Assembly (NCBI GenBank): GCA_027924645.1
Contig: BSBN01001017.1
Location: 10,752,501-10,816,500 of the forward strand
Origin: Cunninghamia lanceolata
Lineage: Eukaryota > Streptophyta > Pinopsida > Cupressales > Cupressaceae
Reading direction: 5' to 3'
Length of the DNA stretch: 64,000 nucleotides
Below, in pieces: positions 33,698-46,136 of the stretch (its first letter is position 1; each line of letters starts with the position of its first letter). A model generated the notes under the pieces. The model made no database searches, had not been told where the DNA came from, and was given only the letters and a program-made list of their open reading frames with translations. The translations under genes were made by a program, and so were the position numbers.

Positions 33698-35277
33698 CTT
33701 AGTTATCATACAAGAAATCTGATAGCATCGAATGAGCCTTGTTGGCTGATGCATCCTTTTATCGTTGAATTCTTAAACTAGAGCTCTTTGAGTCAAAAAC
33801 ATACAATATGTTTTAAAACTGTTAACATGTCAAACTATCATGTAGAGATAGAATGATCATTATAATTTTGTATGCCTGAATAAGGTTATTTTTGTAGTTA
33901 TCATGAGCCTTATAAGCTCGAACCAGTCACCTTGATGTTGAGTTATATCATGTAGCTAATCAACTTATTATAAGTGTAAAACATGCAAAAGACATTCGAT
34001 GTCATTAGTGCAAAATGATACTTTGATATGTATGCTCTTTAGATACGAGTAACACGGCTTAATCATTAAGCTAAGTTGATATCAATTTAAACTATCCTTT
34101 GTTTAGTTTTTAATCTAGTCAAGTGATAGAAAAACTAGGAATAACTTGATAGAAGAAATAAGGTCCATAGGACAATCCTTATTACCTACTATAGTAATCT
34201 TGTTGAGTATATTCTTTTTGTAAATCATTATTGTGGAAATAGAGAAATCTAAACTTGAATATGACCTAGTAAGGAAACATATATATGTATATATATTCTA
34301 AACTTTTGTGATTATCAATGTTATTGCAATAGGGAAATAGAAGGTACTCATACTCCATTGTGTAGGAGGAAATATCTTTTCCAGAATCATATTATTCTTA
34401 ATCTTGATTGAGTAAACCTAGGGGTCATTTTTAAACCTTAATCTCATAGTTATGAGGTATGGTTATTTTGAAATATCGGATTATTAAGGTTGCAATGAAA
34501 ACCCTAGTATCGAACATGAATATAAATGGTTAGTTATATCCATATGAACTCATCTAAGTCAAGTAGACCATTACTATGAAAGATGTTAAAACTATATATG
34601 TAAACATAGTTGGTGAGGATAAAACTATAAGAATATGATAGTATCCAAGTCGAGTTGGGGTGGGTGAACATTTTGACCATGTTCATTATGAACGTTATTG
34701 ATATTAAAACTTTGGCCAAAGTAATGCATTCATTTTCTGCATGCATTGTCGGTTCACTGTATCTAGATTGTATAACCTATCAGAAAATCATACTTAGCTA
34801 GAGGGTATCTAGGGTTGTATGGCTGATAGAGTTGTGTAGGATACAACACTATGTACTCAGAAGGAAAATTACCACTGGTCACCTTTGGTCTATATTCCTC
34901 GTGAAGGGTAGGGCCACTTCCTATGTGGAAGATGTGTGGGAGACCGCCGGTCTGTGGATGGAGGTAAAACACTTGAAAGATGCTCTCTCTCTCTCTCTCT
35001 CAAGTAGAAAACATTACGTGACTTGTGATAAAGATGTCAGATATTCAGAAGCAGTAATCACTCCAAATTTGTTTATGTAATTGAATTACTCATGTAGATA
35101 CTTGTAATTGAGAAAGACAACATGTCATATTTTTTTTATGTAAGAGAATCTTGCAGTTTGTTGATACTTGATTATATGATAAATAAAAGAAAAAATTTCT
35201 CTCATTTTTACCTTGTTGAATTTATTCCATGGTAAGTTCTCTATATTATTGTGTTTTTAGAATGTGGATGTTACATA

Positions 35278-35289
35278 TGGTATCAGAGC
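35278..35289 (+). other. Primer-binding site of the gypsy element
   Basis: TGGTATCAGAGC two bases after the LTR end, matching initiator tRNA-Met. It fixes both the LTR boundary and the plus orientation. Confidence 0.95.
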
Positions 35290-35918
35290 TACCAGGTTTA
35301 GCACTAGGTCTTATGAGACCACTATGCTTACTTGTAGTCAACATTATGCGGTTAGCTAATGTTTAAAAATGTCTGTGCCAGGATGGTATGTCTTAAGAAG
35401 ACAATGAGAAAGTTAATGGGAGTAAACGTTTCCTTATAGAAAAAAGAGAACGTGAAGCCATTATTAAAACTTTTGAGGGAACTAATGATGAAAGTGACAT
35501 ATGGTTAAGTGATACTAAAACCCTTGTGAATGCCTTAACTTGAATCAAGCAAGTGAGAAAGGAAAATATTGAAAGAGTTAAGATCACAACTAAAATCATA
35601 GCATATATGTCAGATGAAGATATAACTATGGTTAGGCAAGATCCCCGCATAACCCCATCTATTGAGATCATAGAAGTTAGGTCCGATAGTGAGTCAGAAG
35701 GTTATATACCTTGAGATTATGTATCTGAAAATGAATTTGAAGGATATTCTCTCTTGAGCATGACTTTTGAAGTCATTTCTTGTATAAATAAAGAAGAGTT
35801 GTTTTTGTACCAAACTATTGTTTGATTTGAGTTTATTATGTTTTGATTTAATGGGATGCATTATAACCATGAACTAATAGACAACTCAATATTCTTAGGT
35901 GTGAGAAAATTGATAAAC

Positions 35919-36907
35919 ATGGTTCAGACAAGAACTAACCAAGGAGGAAGTCAAGAGGAAAACCACCCACTAAATAATAAATTGGACTAGATCATAACCA
36001 TGCTTGAGGAAACTAAGAAAAGATTGGGTGATTTGGAAAAGAAGGTGCATGATAAAGGGAATTTTGAGGGAGGAGGTGAAGACTCTCATGGAGAAAGTGG
36101 AGAGAATCATGAAGAACAAAGTAAGAATACGAAACCTCATAAAGAGGTAAGGGATAGTCTGACCTCATAACTTTCTAAGGATATGAAGAAGGTCACTCCA
36201 CCAAAATTTGATGGAAAGGTGACTGGAGATGCAGTGGAAGCTTGGTTGACAAAAATGGAAAAATATTTTGAGATAAGGAATTACTTGGAAGTAACCAAGG
36301 TAGTTTGGGGAGCATTCCAACTGGCAGGAGAAGCATTCACATGGTGGATGAATAATAAGATGGAATTAAATTTAAGTTCTTTAAGGGTAACTTGGTATGA
36401 GTTCATGGAGCTCTTTCGCAAAAGATGGCTACCACAACTTTATTTTGATAAAAAATTGACTGATTTTTAGAATCTTTGTCAAGGAGACATGATAGTGGTG
36501 GAATATGGAGAAAAATTCATCTGTCTTCTAAAATATGTGCCTCAATATCAAAAAGATGAGAGATTCAGGATCAAAAAATTCATCATGGGTTTAAATGCTC
36601 AAATTGGTGGAGCGGTGGACATACATGGTCCCACAACAATGGATCAAGTGTACGAGAAGGCGATCAAGCAAGAACAAAAGATGAAATTCATCTCAACTTA
36701 CCGTGATAGAAACCACAAGAGATTTAATGGAACTCTTGCTAACCAACCATTCAAGAGAAGAAATGATAAGAGCTATGAGAACAAGAGAGAAGAAAAATTA
36801 ACTCAGAGAAATAGGGGTGGACCTGAAAATGAGAAGAAGAATGGTAATTACAAAAGGAATGAGGATAATAATGGAAAGACTTCAAATAAGAGAGGACCCA
36901 TTGGATG
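35919..36907 (+). pseudogene. Gypsy Gag, interrupted by insertion A
   Basis: The frame starts with MVQTRTNQGGSQEENHPLNN at 35919. It continues through stops near 35988, 36168 and 36468 in one constant frame. The retrotransposon Gag domain is clear: PPKFDGKVTGDAVEAWLTKM, then FQLAGEAFTWWMNN, FRKRWLPQLYFDKKLTDF and FIMGLNAQIGG. The basic tail (residues after about 260) is Lys/Arg/Asn-rich. The frame breaks at 36907 in front of the zinc knuckle, where a 2.6-kb insertion begins, and resumes at 39501. Confidence 0.9.
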
Positions 36908-39495
36908 TGTTGGTGCCTACACCTAGGGTTAGGGTTTCGAGCTTGAAAATCTATTGGTCTTTTCATTTCAAACCCATAAAATTTCTAAGTCCCTCGGCCT
37001 CCAGTTGTATGTATGTATCTTTGTATATGCATCATTGTTTGTATGTACATTTGAATGTGCAAGCACGAATGTACATTGGCGGGCCCCCAAAAGAAGTTCA
37101 ATCGGCTTTAGAAAAGTGAGAAAACAGTTGTATGCATCTTTGTATGCATATAGGGCTTGTATGTGCAATTCCGGGCATGAAAAGTGGATGTACATTGAGG
37201 TTTCCATCGCAAATTCTCTGTATATTCTGCACTTGTATGTAATGGATTGAATGTATATTTTGCATGTATGTTTAACATACAACGGGCATATACAATGAAA
37301 TATACAAGGTAGTTTCAAAGGGTCATCGACCAGACTTCCCATATTGGCAACTCAGCTAAAGGTTACCCCGATGGATGATGCAATATACAAAGTGATGATA
37401 CCAAGGGGTGATTGTATATGCAAAAGGCATAACACCGAGACTTTACATATCAGTGGCTTATTTCCAGTTCACTCCGATGGGCCGATTAAAAAAAAAAGCA
37501 TATGCAAAGGTCAGATACTAGGGTGGGGTCCACCAATTGTATATTTATTCAATTGTATGTTTGCACATACAAGCGAAACATACAAGGGAATATGCAATCC
37601 TGAGATGCAAATCCCAGACCTGAAAGAACTATACTTTCTGGTTGATAAAGGCAAAAGTCCGCTTGTATATTTGCATTGTATATGTGATATACAAAGCCGA
37701 TGTACAAAGGGAAAACATATAGTCCAGACCCAACTGGAGAATCAAATGCAGCGAATAATTATTTTGGGGTTCGTGGCTTGTATAATGAAGTGCTTGTATA
37801 TGCTGATATACAAAAGGAAAAGATACAAGTTGGATTTCAAAGGTTTTTTCCAATCTGATTGATAAATGAGTTGGAGTTTGAGGTTGTATATTTCATTTGT
37901 ATATGCAATATACAAGGAGACATACAAAGAATGAGAATGCAAGCCGGACCCGATTGCAGTTTCAATTTGTTTCACAATGATTTGGGGTCCGCCTTGTATG
38001 AAGGGTGATTGTATGTATATACAATCTCGTATATACAAGGTTTTGAATGTGCTGTGGGTGGTTGTATGTATATGCATTTGCATATACAAAGGCAAAAAAG
38101 GGTGAAAAAGGTAAAATGGAAGAGGGAAAAGTTAGCGATGGAAAAAAGCCACCTGTGTGGTGCGATCTCATTGGCTAACGACTTTTCAATATGATTTGGA
38201 GCCGCAGATCTCAGCGGGAAGAAGGAAATCGATGGCCTACTTTAAATCTTTAGGAAAGTGAAGGATTTCTTTGTATCTGTAGCCGCATTTCAAAATGGAA
38301 AGAAAATTGCAAAGCACGCGAACCATTGTTGCATCTTGAAGCTGTGGGTAGGTTGGGCATTAATGGCAGAAGTGTAAAGGTATGGTCAATGATGGACGGG
38401 CCATCTACTATTTTTAATGAAAAATCTCTAGACGGTGGCACATCCCCCAATCTCACTTGCTCATTCCTCTCCTTCTCTCAGCTGCATTGAATGTTTTAGG
38501 CACCATTCTGATGGTGCATTGTATCTGGTAGTAGTTTTGAAATGACCATGTTCTTGAATGCTGAGTGCATGTTCTTGATATATAAGAGAACTATGTTACT
38601 CATTTCTAGGTTGTTGAAGACTTGGGCAATTTTTAGGAAATAACAAAGAATAGAGCATTTCCTTGGCTGTTCTATCTCTTTTGTGAGTTTATGAGTTGCA
38701 TTTGAATGCACCTTGCACATATGTTTAGTTTCATTGTTGTTTTATATGAAAAATGCATTGTGTTAGCTGTTTATCTCCATTTGTTGTATGCATCCCTTCT
38801 TTTGAATCTAGTTGCTAAGGGTTTCTAAGATTCTGGGATACAGATTTGCTGTATTGCATGCTTGATCTCTAACTTCCATTCAAGGAGTGGATTAAACTAT
38901 TTTAGGTTAAGTATGAAGAAGAATGTATGTCAGCTGGGATATTTGTAAGTAGAGGCAGCTAAATACTTAGTCTTGGGTGGTGTTTGTAAGGCAAATACCA
39001 GTCCTAACCCCTTGAAACTTGAATGCCAGTGCAAATCATTCTCTTGTATACATCTAGTTGACTCCTTGCCCTGAGATAGGCACCAGCCTGCCCTTGTGTA
39101 GTAGCTATGATCCAAACACCCCCGTCTTGCATCCACAACATAAATACAAATCCTTTCATATTTCCATCCTGTTAGTTTGTAGGAGTAGAAATAGGACCCC
39201 TACATACTCCCATCCTCGACCAGTTAGATATGTCCAAGAACACTGCTAGCCTTGTGATTTATCATGCAAATCTTGGTCCAAACATGAGAGTATTCTGCCT
39301 GTTCTGAAAAGCTAAATCTTTTTGTCATTGGGTGAGTCAAAGTTAAATCTTTAGCTATAGGGATACCCCCCTTGGTGCGGCAGAACTAGAAGTGAAGGGG
39401 AGGCAGCTCACGTAACCTCCTGTATTTGTTGGCCAAATCTACTTTTGCATTGGAGCTGGCAAACCCTTTCTTAGTTCGGAGAGAAAGAACCAATA
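36908..39495. mobile_element. Insertion A: 2.6-kb LTR-like element in gypsy gag
   Basis: Begins TGTTGG and ends CCAATA, one base short of a perfect CCAACA inverted end. Target duplications GGATG at 36903-36907 and 39496-39500. Joining the flanks restores the Gag frame through CFTYGGDHYANRC. No internal primer site or second LTR was found, so a large solo LTR or a non-autonomous element is likely. Its left half (37000-38100) is built from repeated TTGTATAT...ATATACAA dyads; the right half looks like unique DNA. Frames inside (for example 172 codons at 37344-37862) follow the repeats and have no known motif. Confidence 0.75.
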
Positions 39496-40005
39496 GGATG
39501 ATGCTTTACTTATGGGGGTGACCATTATGCTAATCGTTGCCCAAACAAGAATCAAAATGGTCAACAAAGAGGTACTGCACTACCTACTCAACAAGAAGCA
39601 TTCCAACAAAGGATTCATGCAGCTCTCGACAATCGTCAAGCAAAGTATCAAATCACACCCATTGAAATGACAGGTACCTTGTTTGGAGTCCCTATATCTA
39701 TTTTGATTGATACAGGAGCCACTGAAAACTTTGTTTCTCCTAGAATTTTAATTAAGTTTGCTAGAAAAGCTGGGTACATCTCTAAACCTTGGTCAATAGT
39801 ATATGCTAATCAATCTAAGGCTCAGGTAGAGCAATGTTTGTTTAAGGCCAAGATTGATCTCTCTAGTTTGTCAATGGAAGTAAATATGTACGTAGCCCCC
39901 TTAGGTTCCTATGATGTAATCCTAGGAATGAGTTGGTTATGGAAGCATAGTGATAAGGTAGACTATTTTTCAAAAATGGTTGAATGCTTAGATTTGGAAA
40001 ATTAG
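39496..40005 (+). pseudogene. Gypsy zinc knuckle and protease
   Basis: After the insertion the frame gives CFTYGGDHYANRC, a zinc knuckle whose second Cys is Tyr. The protease follows: ILIDTGATENFVSPRIL holds the D-T/S-G-A active site, and VILGMSWLWKH is the matching hydrophobic strand of Ty3 proteases. The enzyme would cleave Gag-Pol. A stop follows at 40003. Confidence 0.88.
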
Positions 40006-40655
40006 ACTCAATTTCAAGGGATTCAAAGAGAAGCTAAGATTAGACCTATCTTTGCTAAGAAATTAAAAAGGGTTAGATAAAAAGGTTGTCAGTTTTTTGT
40101 AGTTAAAATGGAACAATTGGAGGAAGGGTTAGAAAACCCTAGTTCATCTTTTGAAGAAAAGTATCCCTTTCTTGGGGATTTTTAGGATGTTTTTTCAGAA
40201 GAACTTCCAAGACTGTCTCCCAAGAGGATTTTTGATTTTGCAATTGATATTAAACGAGGATCTGAGCCTATATCAAAAGCACCCTACCATATGACAACTA
40301 CAGAGTTAATGCAATTAAAAGCCCAATTACAAGAATTATTGGCAAAAGGTTTGATTAGACCTAGTGTTTCACCATGGGGTGCTCCAGTTATCTTTGTCAA
40401 GAAGAAGGATGGAACTCTTCATTTATGTATAGAATATCATATGCTTAATAAAACAACGGTAAAGAACAAATATCCTTTGCCACATATTGATGATCTCTTT
40501 GATCAAATGTGTGGAACTATAGTATTTTCAAGGATCGATTTGCGATCGGGATATCATCAGTTAAGATTGAAAGATGAGGATATCCATAAGACAAATTTTA
40601 GAACTAGATATGGGCACTATGAGTTCACAGTGTTGCCATTTGGTTTGATGAATGG
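40006..40655 (+). pseudogene. Gypsy reverse transcriptase, N-terminal part
   Basis: Stops occur near 40078 and 40183, then the RT fold: [67 protein letters not shown] (first catalytic Asp) and [10 protein letters not shown]. The domain is cut after MN by insertion B and continues at 41988. Confidence 0.92.
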
Positions 40656-41987
40656 TGTAGGAGCACCCAATCCACAGTGGCCTCCATGAGGCATTAACTA
40701 TTTATAGTTCATTTTGATGTTTCCAATAAGGTCCTAAGCTGACCATTCATGTAATAAGGTCTATTTGACCAATGCATGTCATTGTAGTTTGTATCTAGGT
40801 TTGTGTTGTAAGTCCCAAGGCCACTTGGCAAATCTGTAAGCACAAGGTTGTTAGACAGTTAGGAGGTTGTTAGGCAGTTGGAGGTTGTTAGATCTCCCAG
40901 CCGCTTGGAGTCAATTCAGTACTACTGAGGGTGAGTAGATAAATACCCTAGATCATTGAATGTAATCAGTTGTAGGAAGTTGTAATAGAGATCAAAGATC
41001 AGAGTGATTTGTATTTGAGAAACAGAGCATTTGTATACACATTCTGAAAGGCATAATAAAATTCTGTGTTGTGCATCTTTTTGTCTTTCGATTCCTTTAG
41101 TTTTCTCTATGCAATCGATTTACTATTTTGTGGCCAGATGGATTTCTTAATCCATTCCACCGGTCAGATTTCTTCAAAATTAGTGGAATGGCTGTACAAT
41201 GCTTTTGATTTGTGTTTTATGTTTTGTTTGATTTCATGCTTGTAGGATCATGTACGAGATGCATTGACAGATCCTAGCATTGTCATGTGCTAGGTTAGCG
41301 GGGTGTAAGATCTATGTGATTGATGAAGAAAAGGGTTTGTGAAGTTAAAGGATTTACAGCGGATCAAATCGGTGCAAGATTCATGTTGTTTCATCAGATA
41401 TACATCCTGTGTATATATCACAGTTGTATGTCGTTGGTATCTCGCATGTACATGTTGCGGTTGTATGTAGTGAACATACATTGTGGTTATGCATTGAGTT
41501 AAGATACAAGGGAGAGAGAAAGTTGAAGCTTCTGATTGGCATACAAGGGAGTCAATGGTTCGGTCAAACCCATCGAATGCATATTTGAATTGCATGTTGT
41601 GAATGTACATCGCGAATGTACATCAGGTTCAAATACAAGGAGGGTCAACGGTCAAACTCTCTGAATGTATATTCTGAATGCATCTTCTGAATGTATATTA
41701 AACATATACATTGCATTCATACATTGTATCAGGTACAAGTACTGACCGACAGCGATGGTAAAAGGAACCGGCATAGCAGGTTGAGTGTTGTATGTGTGAA
41801 GTTCATCAGATATGCAAATGATGCAAAGGACATATGTCGGTATGAGATATGTGATCGAGGGAATTGTATTTTAGTCAGTCGATAATGCATAGTCTTGCCA
41901 ATAGGTAGGTAAAGCATAGACGTACAATGGGAAATGTATGTTAGAGGGTTTTGGCTTTGCATCATTGCTGTGCGCTCTACATCAACA
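40656..41987. mobile_element. Insertion B: 1.3-kb LTR-like element in gypsy RT
   Basis: Begins TGTAGGAG and ends CATCAACA. The flanks AATGG (40651-40655) and AACGC (41988-41992) each differ by one base from AATGC, the sequence expected for RT codons Asn-Ala, so an old 5-bp target duplication is likely. The first 700 bp look like an LTR. The section 41390-41720 repeats TGTATGT and ATACAAGG words like those in insertion A. No coding domain, so probably a solo LTR. Confidence 0.65.
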
Positions 41988-42389
41988 AACGCCCCTGCCA
42001 CATTCATGAATCTCATGAACAGTGTATTTAGAGATTGTTTAGACAAGTTTGTTCTAGTGTTTCTCGATGATATACTTATTTACTCTAAGAATGAAGAAGA
42101 ACATCATCGACATTTGCAATTGGTTCTACAACGATTAGGAGAACATAAGTTATATAGAAAACTATCAAAGTGTTCATTCTTCCAGAAGGAGATTCAATAT
42201 CTAGGACATATTATATCTGCAAATGGACTATCTGTTGATCCTACAAAAATCACAGCTATTCTAGATGGGCTTGTACCCACAAATGTGCACAAGGTGCATA
42301 GTTTCATGGGCTTGACTGGTTATTATAGAAAGTTTGTTCTAAATTTCTCTAGTATTCCTAGTCCAATCACTTCCCTGCAAAGAAAATGA
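41988..42389 (+). pseudogene. Gypsy reverse transcriptase, C-terminal part
   Basis: Resumes in frame with NAPATFMNLMN. It contains the catalytic FVLVFLDDILIYSKN, then FFQKEIQYLGHIISANGLSV and FMGLTGYYRKFVLNFS. A TGA ends the run after SLQRK, with a second TGA two codons later, before FEWTDK. Confidence 0.92.
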
Positions 42390-42404
42390 AAGTGATTTGA
42401 ATGG

Positions 42405-42872
42405 ACAGACAAATGTCAGGAGGCATTTAATCTTTTAAAAGAAAAGTTAACTTTAGCTCCAATTTTGAAAGTTCCTGACCCCAAAGGACAGTTTGAGGTA
42501 AATACAGATGCCTCAGGAGAAGGGTTAGGAGGAGTGCTTATGCAAGATAGGAGAGTGATAGCATATGAGTCTAGAAAATTGAAATCCTATGAGAAAAATT
42601 ATGCACCACATGATCTAGAATTGGCAGTAGTTACTCATGCTTTGCAAATGTGGAGGCACTATTTGTTAGGGAAAACCTTTGTACTTAAGTCAGACCATCA
42701 AAGTCTTAGGTATATTTTCTCTCAACCACATATGAATTCCCGACAAAGGAGATGGTTAGAATTGATATCTGACTATGACTTTGAGATAAACTATATCAAA
42801 GGAAAAGAGAACAGGGTAGCTGATGCATTGAGTTGTAGAAGACATATATCTTCAATTGTCTCTATTCATTAA
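42405..42872 (+). pseudogene. Gypsy RNase H
   Basis: Ty3-type RNase H: FEVNTDASGEGLGGVLMQ (first catalytic Asp), YAPHDLELAVVTHALQMWRH (Glu) and FVLKSDHQSLRYIF (Asp). INYIKGKENRVADALSC is the linker end. It degrades the RNA strand after reverse transcription. The frame shifts by one base near the SIVSIH end at 42870. Confidence 0.92.
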
Positions 42873-44130
42873 AATTTCAAAAGATTTATTGCTGCAAAAT
42901 TTGTCTGGTGATGAATATTATGAGTAGGTTAAGAAGGCTCTAGAGGTTAATCCTAGAGACCCAAGGTATGATGGGTTTCTGTTTGAGTCAGAAGGACTAT
43001 TGAGGTTTAAAGGTAGAATGTATGTTCCTAATTCAACTAAATTAAGGAATCTAGTATGGAAAGAAGTTCATACCACACCATACTTCAGACATCCAGGAGT
43101 GACCAAACTTCTAGTGGATGTTAAACCTCTTTATTTTTGGAAAGGAATGAAGAATGATGCTGCGAGATTTGTGGCAAGTTGTTTAGAATACTAGAGGGTT
43201 AAAGCGAAAGATCAACATGCAGCAGAATTGTTATACCCATATGATGTACCAGAGTGGAAATGGAAAGTCATAAGTATGTATTTTATTCAAGGTCTTCCTA
43301 TGTCTAGGAATAGACATGATGCCATTTTAGTTGTGGTTGATAAACTCATGAAGGTAGCACATTTCATACCAAGAAATTTATCTGATGGAGCACCAGTGTT
43401 AGCCCACAAATTTGTTCAAGAAGTGTTTAGATTGTATGGTTTCCCTAAAAATATTATCTCAGATAGAGATGTGCGTATAACATCAAGGTTTTGGAAAACT
43501 TTATTCTCTGTGCTAGGGACTAAACTCAATTTGAGTACAACTTATCGTCCTAAAACCAATGGGCAAACTGAGAGAGTTAACCAGGTTTTGGAAGATTTGT
43601 TGTGAATGTATTGCATGGTTTAACAATATAAGTGGGAAGAATACTTACCACCTATGGAATTTGCTTACAACAATTCCTACCATTCCACTATTAAGATGGC
43701 ACCATTTGAAGCATTGTATGGGAGATGTCAAACTCCTATAAGCTAGGATAAGCTAGAAGATAGGATTAGCATTGGACCAGAAATGCTAGCTGAAATGGAA
43801 GAAAAAGTTAAGCTGATCAGAAAAAGATTGGCAGAAGCCAATGATAGACAGAAGAGTTATGCGAATATCAAGCATGTACCAAGACAATTCTCTATTGGAG
43901 AAAAAGTTCTCTTGAGAGTCAAACCTCAGAGAAGTTCTATTAAGCTTGGGAAGTCTTCTAAACTAGCTCCTTGATATGTGGGACCCTTTGAAGTACTTGA
44001 AGTGGTCAATCCGGTTGCCTATAGAATTGCTCTACCACTAGCTTTGTCTAGAATGTACAATGTTTTTCATGTTTCTTATTTAAAGAAATATACTACAGGT
44101 GATAATCATATTTTAAATTGGAATTCTTTA
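42873..44130 (+). pseudogene. Gypsy integrase
   Basis: After a frameshift: LLQNLSGDEYYE, then the zinc part with VHTTPYFRHPGVTK (two His) and ASCLEY, where the last Cys of HHCC is Tyr. Core: KVISMYFIQGLPMS, where the first catalytic Asp (usually MDF) is Tyr; IISDRDVRITSRFW holds the second Asp; NGQTERVNQVLEDLL holds the Glu. Next FSIGEKVLLRVKPQRSS and MYNVFHVSYLKKY, a GPY/F-type end. Several stops. Two lost key residues make it inactive. Confidence 0.92.
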
Positions 44131-44289
44131 TAGATGCAGGACCCAGGGGTGGTCACAATCGAGCCACTCAAAGTGTTAGAAACACACAAGCTCTGCTTGC
44201 GTAACAGAGAGGTCTTACAGTGCAAGGTCCAATGGGACCAATATGCTGGGGAAAATTCTACATGGGAGGACTACCATGAATTTTATTAG
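44131..44289 (+). pseudogene. Chromodomain at the integrase C-terminus
   Basis: After one stop the frame reads IEPLKVLETHKLCLRNREVL, then CKVQWDQYAGENSTWEDYHE, and ends at TAG 44287. The spacing of REV-x-x-KVQW-x-x-Y-x-x-x-x-x-TWE is the chromodomain plan of plant chromoviruses, thought to steer insertion to particular chromatin. This assigns the element to the chromovirus clade. The first aromatic cage position looks non-canonical. Confidence 0.85.
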
Positions 44290-46136
44290 AAGTTTCCTCA
44301 TTTATTTAATACTTTTAGTAGTTAAAAACAATAAACTTGCTTTTAGTTACATTTTGATACTTTATATCATCAAGGATGATGAATATTTAGGCGAAGGATA
44401 TGTTACATCCCTAATTTTGTCTTGCTAATAATTTTACTTTTACTTGGACATAAGTAAATCTATTTCAATGTTTAGATTAATATCAAGGAAAAATATAGAT
44501 TCTATTGAATGTCAATTATGGAATTATTGATATGCATATGTTATATCGATTTAATAATTGCATTATGAGAATTTGGTTTATTGTTTGAATAATGATTCAC
44601 TGATCACAATTTGTTAATTTCAAGTTTTATACAGGATTGTAGATTGTGGAAGACTCTCAGAGAAAAGAGAGAGAGTATCTTTCAAGGAGAGAAATATAGA
44701 CCTTGGATTACGAGTGTTCATTTGCAAAACGAGTATAAGTGTTTGACAAAATGTGAACCGGTATCGATAGCGGTAAGTCATGTTTTTTTAGTATAACTCT
44801 TTGATCTATTCGACAAGTAGACAATATCTTTTGATTCTTTTCTGGGCTAGTCGTGTGTGTGTTGACATTGTTGTTCGTAAAAGAAAATGACGTCTTCAGA
44901 GTAGAAAAATGTCTGTTTACAACTAACGTAATCTTACATGGACATTGTCGCAAAATTGATGTGTTAGCATCCTTAAGTCATAGAATGTTCAATTTATTGA
45001 CATTAAACATCATATGACGATCTTATCAAGTCAAGTTGACATGATTTAATGAGAGTCTATGAAGGGGAGACAAGCTCGACCCTTTCACATTATTCGTAAG
45101 CCTTTTGACTTATTATTATTATCATATTTTGATCAAAGCATAAATGATCAAGTAAGGTAGTTGTCATGATAAAACATTACTTATATATATATCGATTTGA
45201 GATTAATACCTCATAATTATTAATCACTTTCTCAATCATGGAGTAGCTGTAGGCATGCTTTTAGGAATGCATTTCTTTTATCTGAAGTGGTGGATCAAAC
45301 CACTCAATGTGATCACTAAATGATCATACAGTGGTATCAATGTGATGTTGGCCTCTTTGAGAGGAATTAGTGGTGTTTTAAACCACATTCTTTTCCCCAA
45401 TCCATGTGAAGTCGCCTCTTAATCGACATATGTTGATTTTGCACCATAAGCGGAATTAGTTGAAATTGAATCAGATGTGGGGCTATACGTGTTTTCTTGT
45501 TGTCTCTAATTGTTGGTTGTGGATAGCAATGGGGATACGACTCATTAAGAGTCATGGTAGAAACCTATAAGGAGAACGACTTGGTATGAGCCGAGTACAA
45601 TTTGTGTTGTGCTAGAGGTAAAATTTCTGTGGATAGCAAGTATTAGGAAGGGGATTTAGTGAAGGAAGAACGTCAATAATAGGCGTCTATTGAGCTCACA
45701 GCTTGCAACTCAGTTTTATCCTTGAAGAGCTGTTGCTGCCAGGTTATCTACTTTTCTACATAGACTATTTTGTAGTCAATGATGAATTGATTTACCTTGC
45801 AAATGATGTCCACTATGGTATCTTGTTAGTAAACATTCAAATTTGCTAGTTAGGCTAAACCATGTTATTCAATGTGTTTTTGATTAAAAATTACGGTGTC
45901 TGTTGTGATAGAATCATTGTTCTAATTGATAGATAGTGTAGATAGTAAAATTCTTAGTTATCATACAAGAAATCTGATAGCATTGAATGAGCCTTGTTGG
46001 CTAATGTGTCCTTTTATCATTTAATTCTTAAACCAGAGCTCTTTGAGCCAAAAACATACAATATGTTTTAAAACTGTTAACATGTCAAACTATCGTGTAG
46101 AGATAGTATGATCATTATAATTTTGTATGCTTGAAT

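Larger units (their letters stand above)
28107..35275 (+). repeat. Left (5') LTR of the gypsy element, split by a copia insertion
   Basis: About 3.13 kb of LTR in two parts, 28107-29661 and 33703-35275, separated by copia element 1. The same sequence recurs at 44401-46136 plus 53590-54623. Marks include the AT microsatellite near 28878-28900 and a CT tract at 34983-35000. Confidence 0.92.

Noticed and set aside
36954..38194. Frames of up to 172 codons within insertion A, on both strands
   Set aside because: They track the TGTAT/ATACA word repeats; Tyr, Ile and Cys-rich translations with no domain.
44243..44428. A small plus-strand frame over the chromodomain and LTR junction
   Set aside because: Out of frame with integrase and crosses into the LTR.
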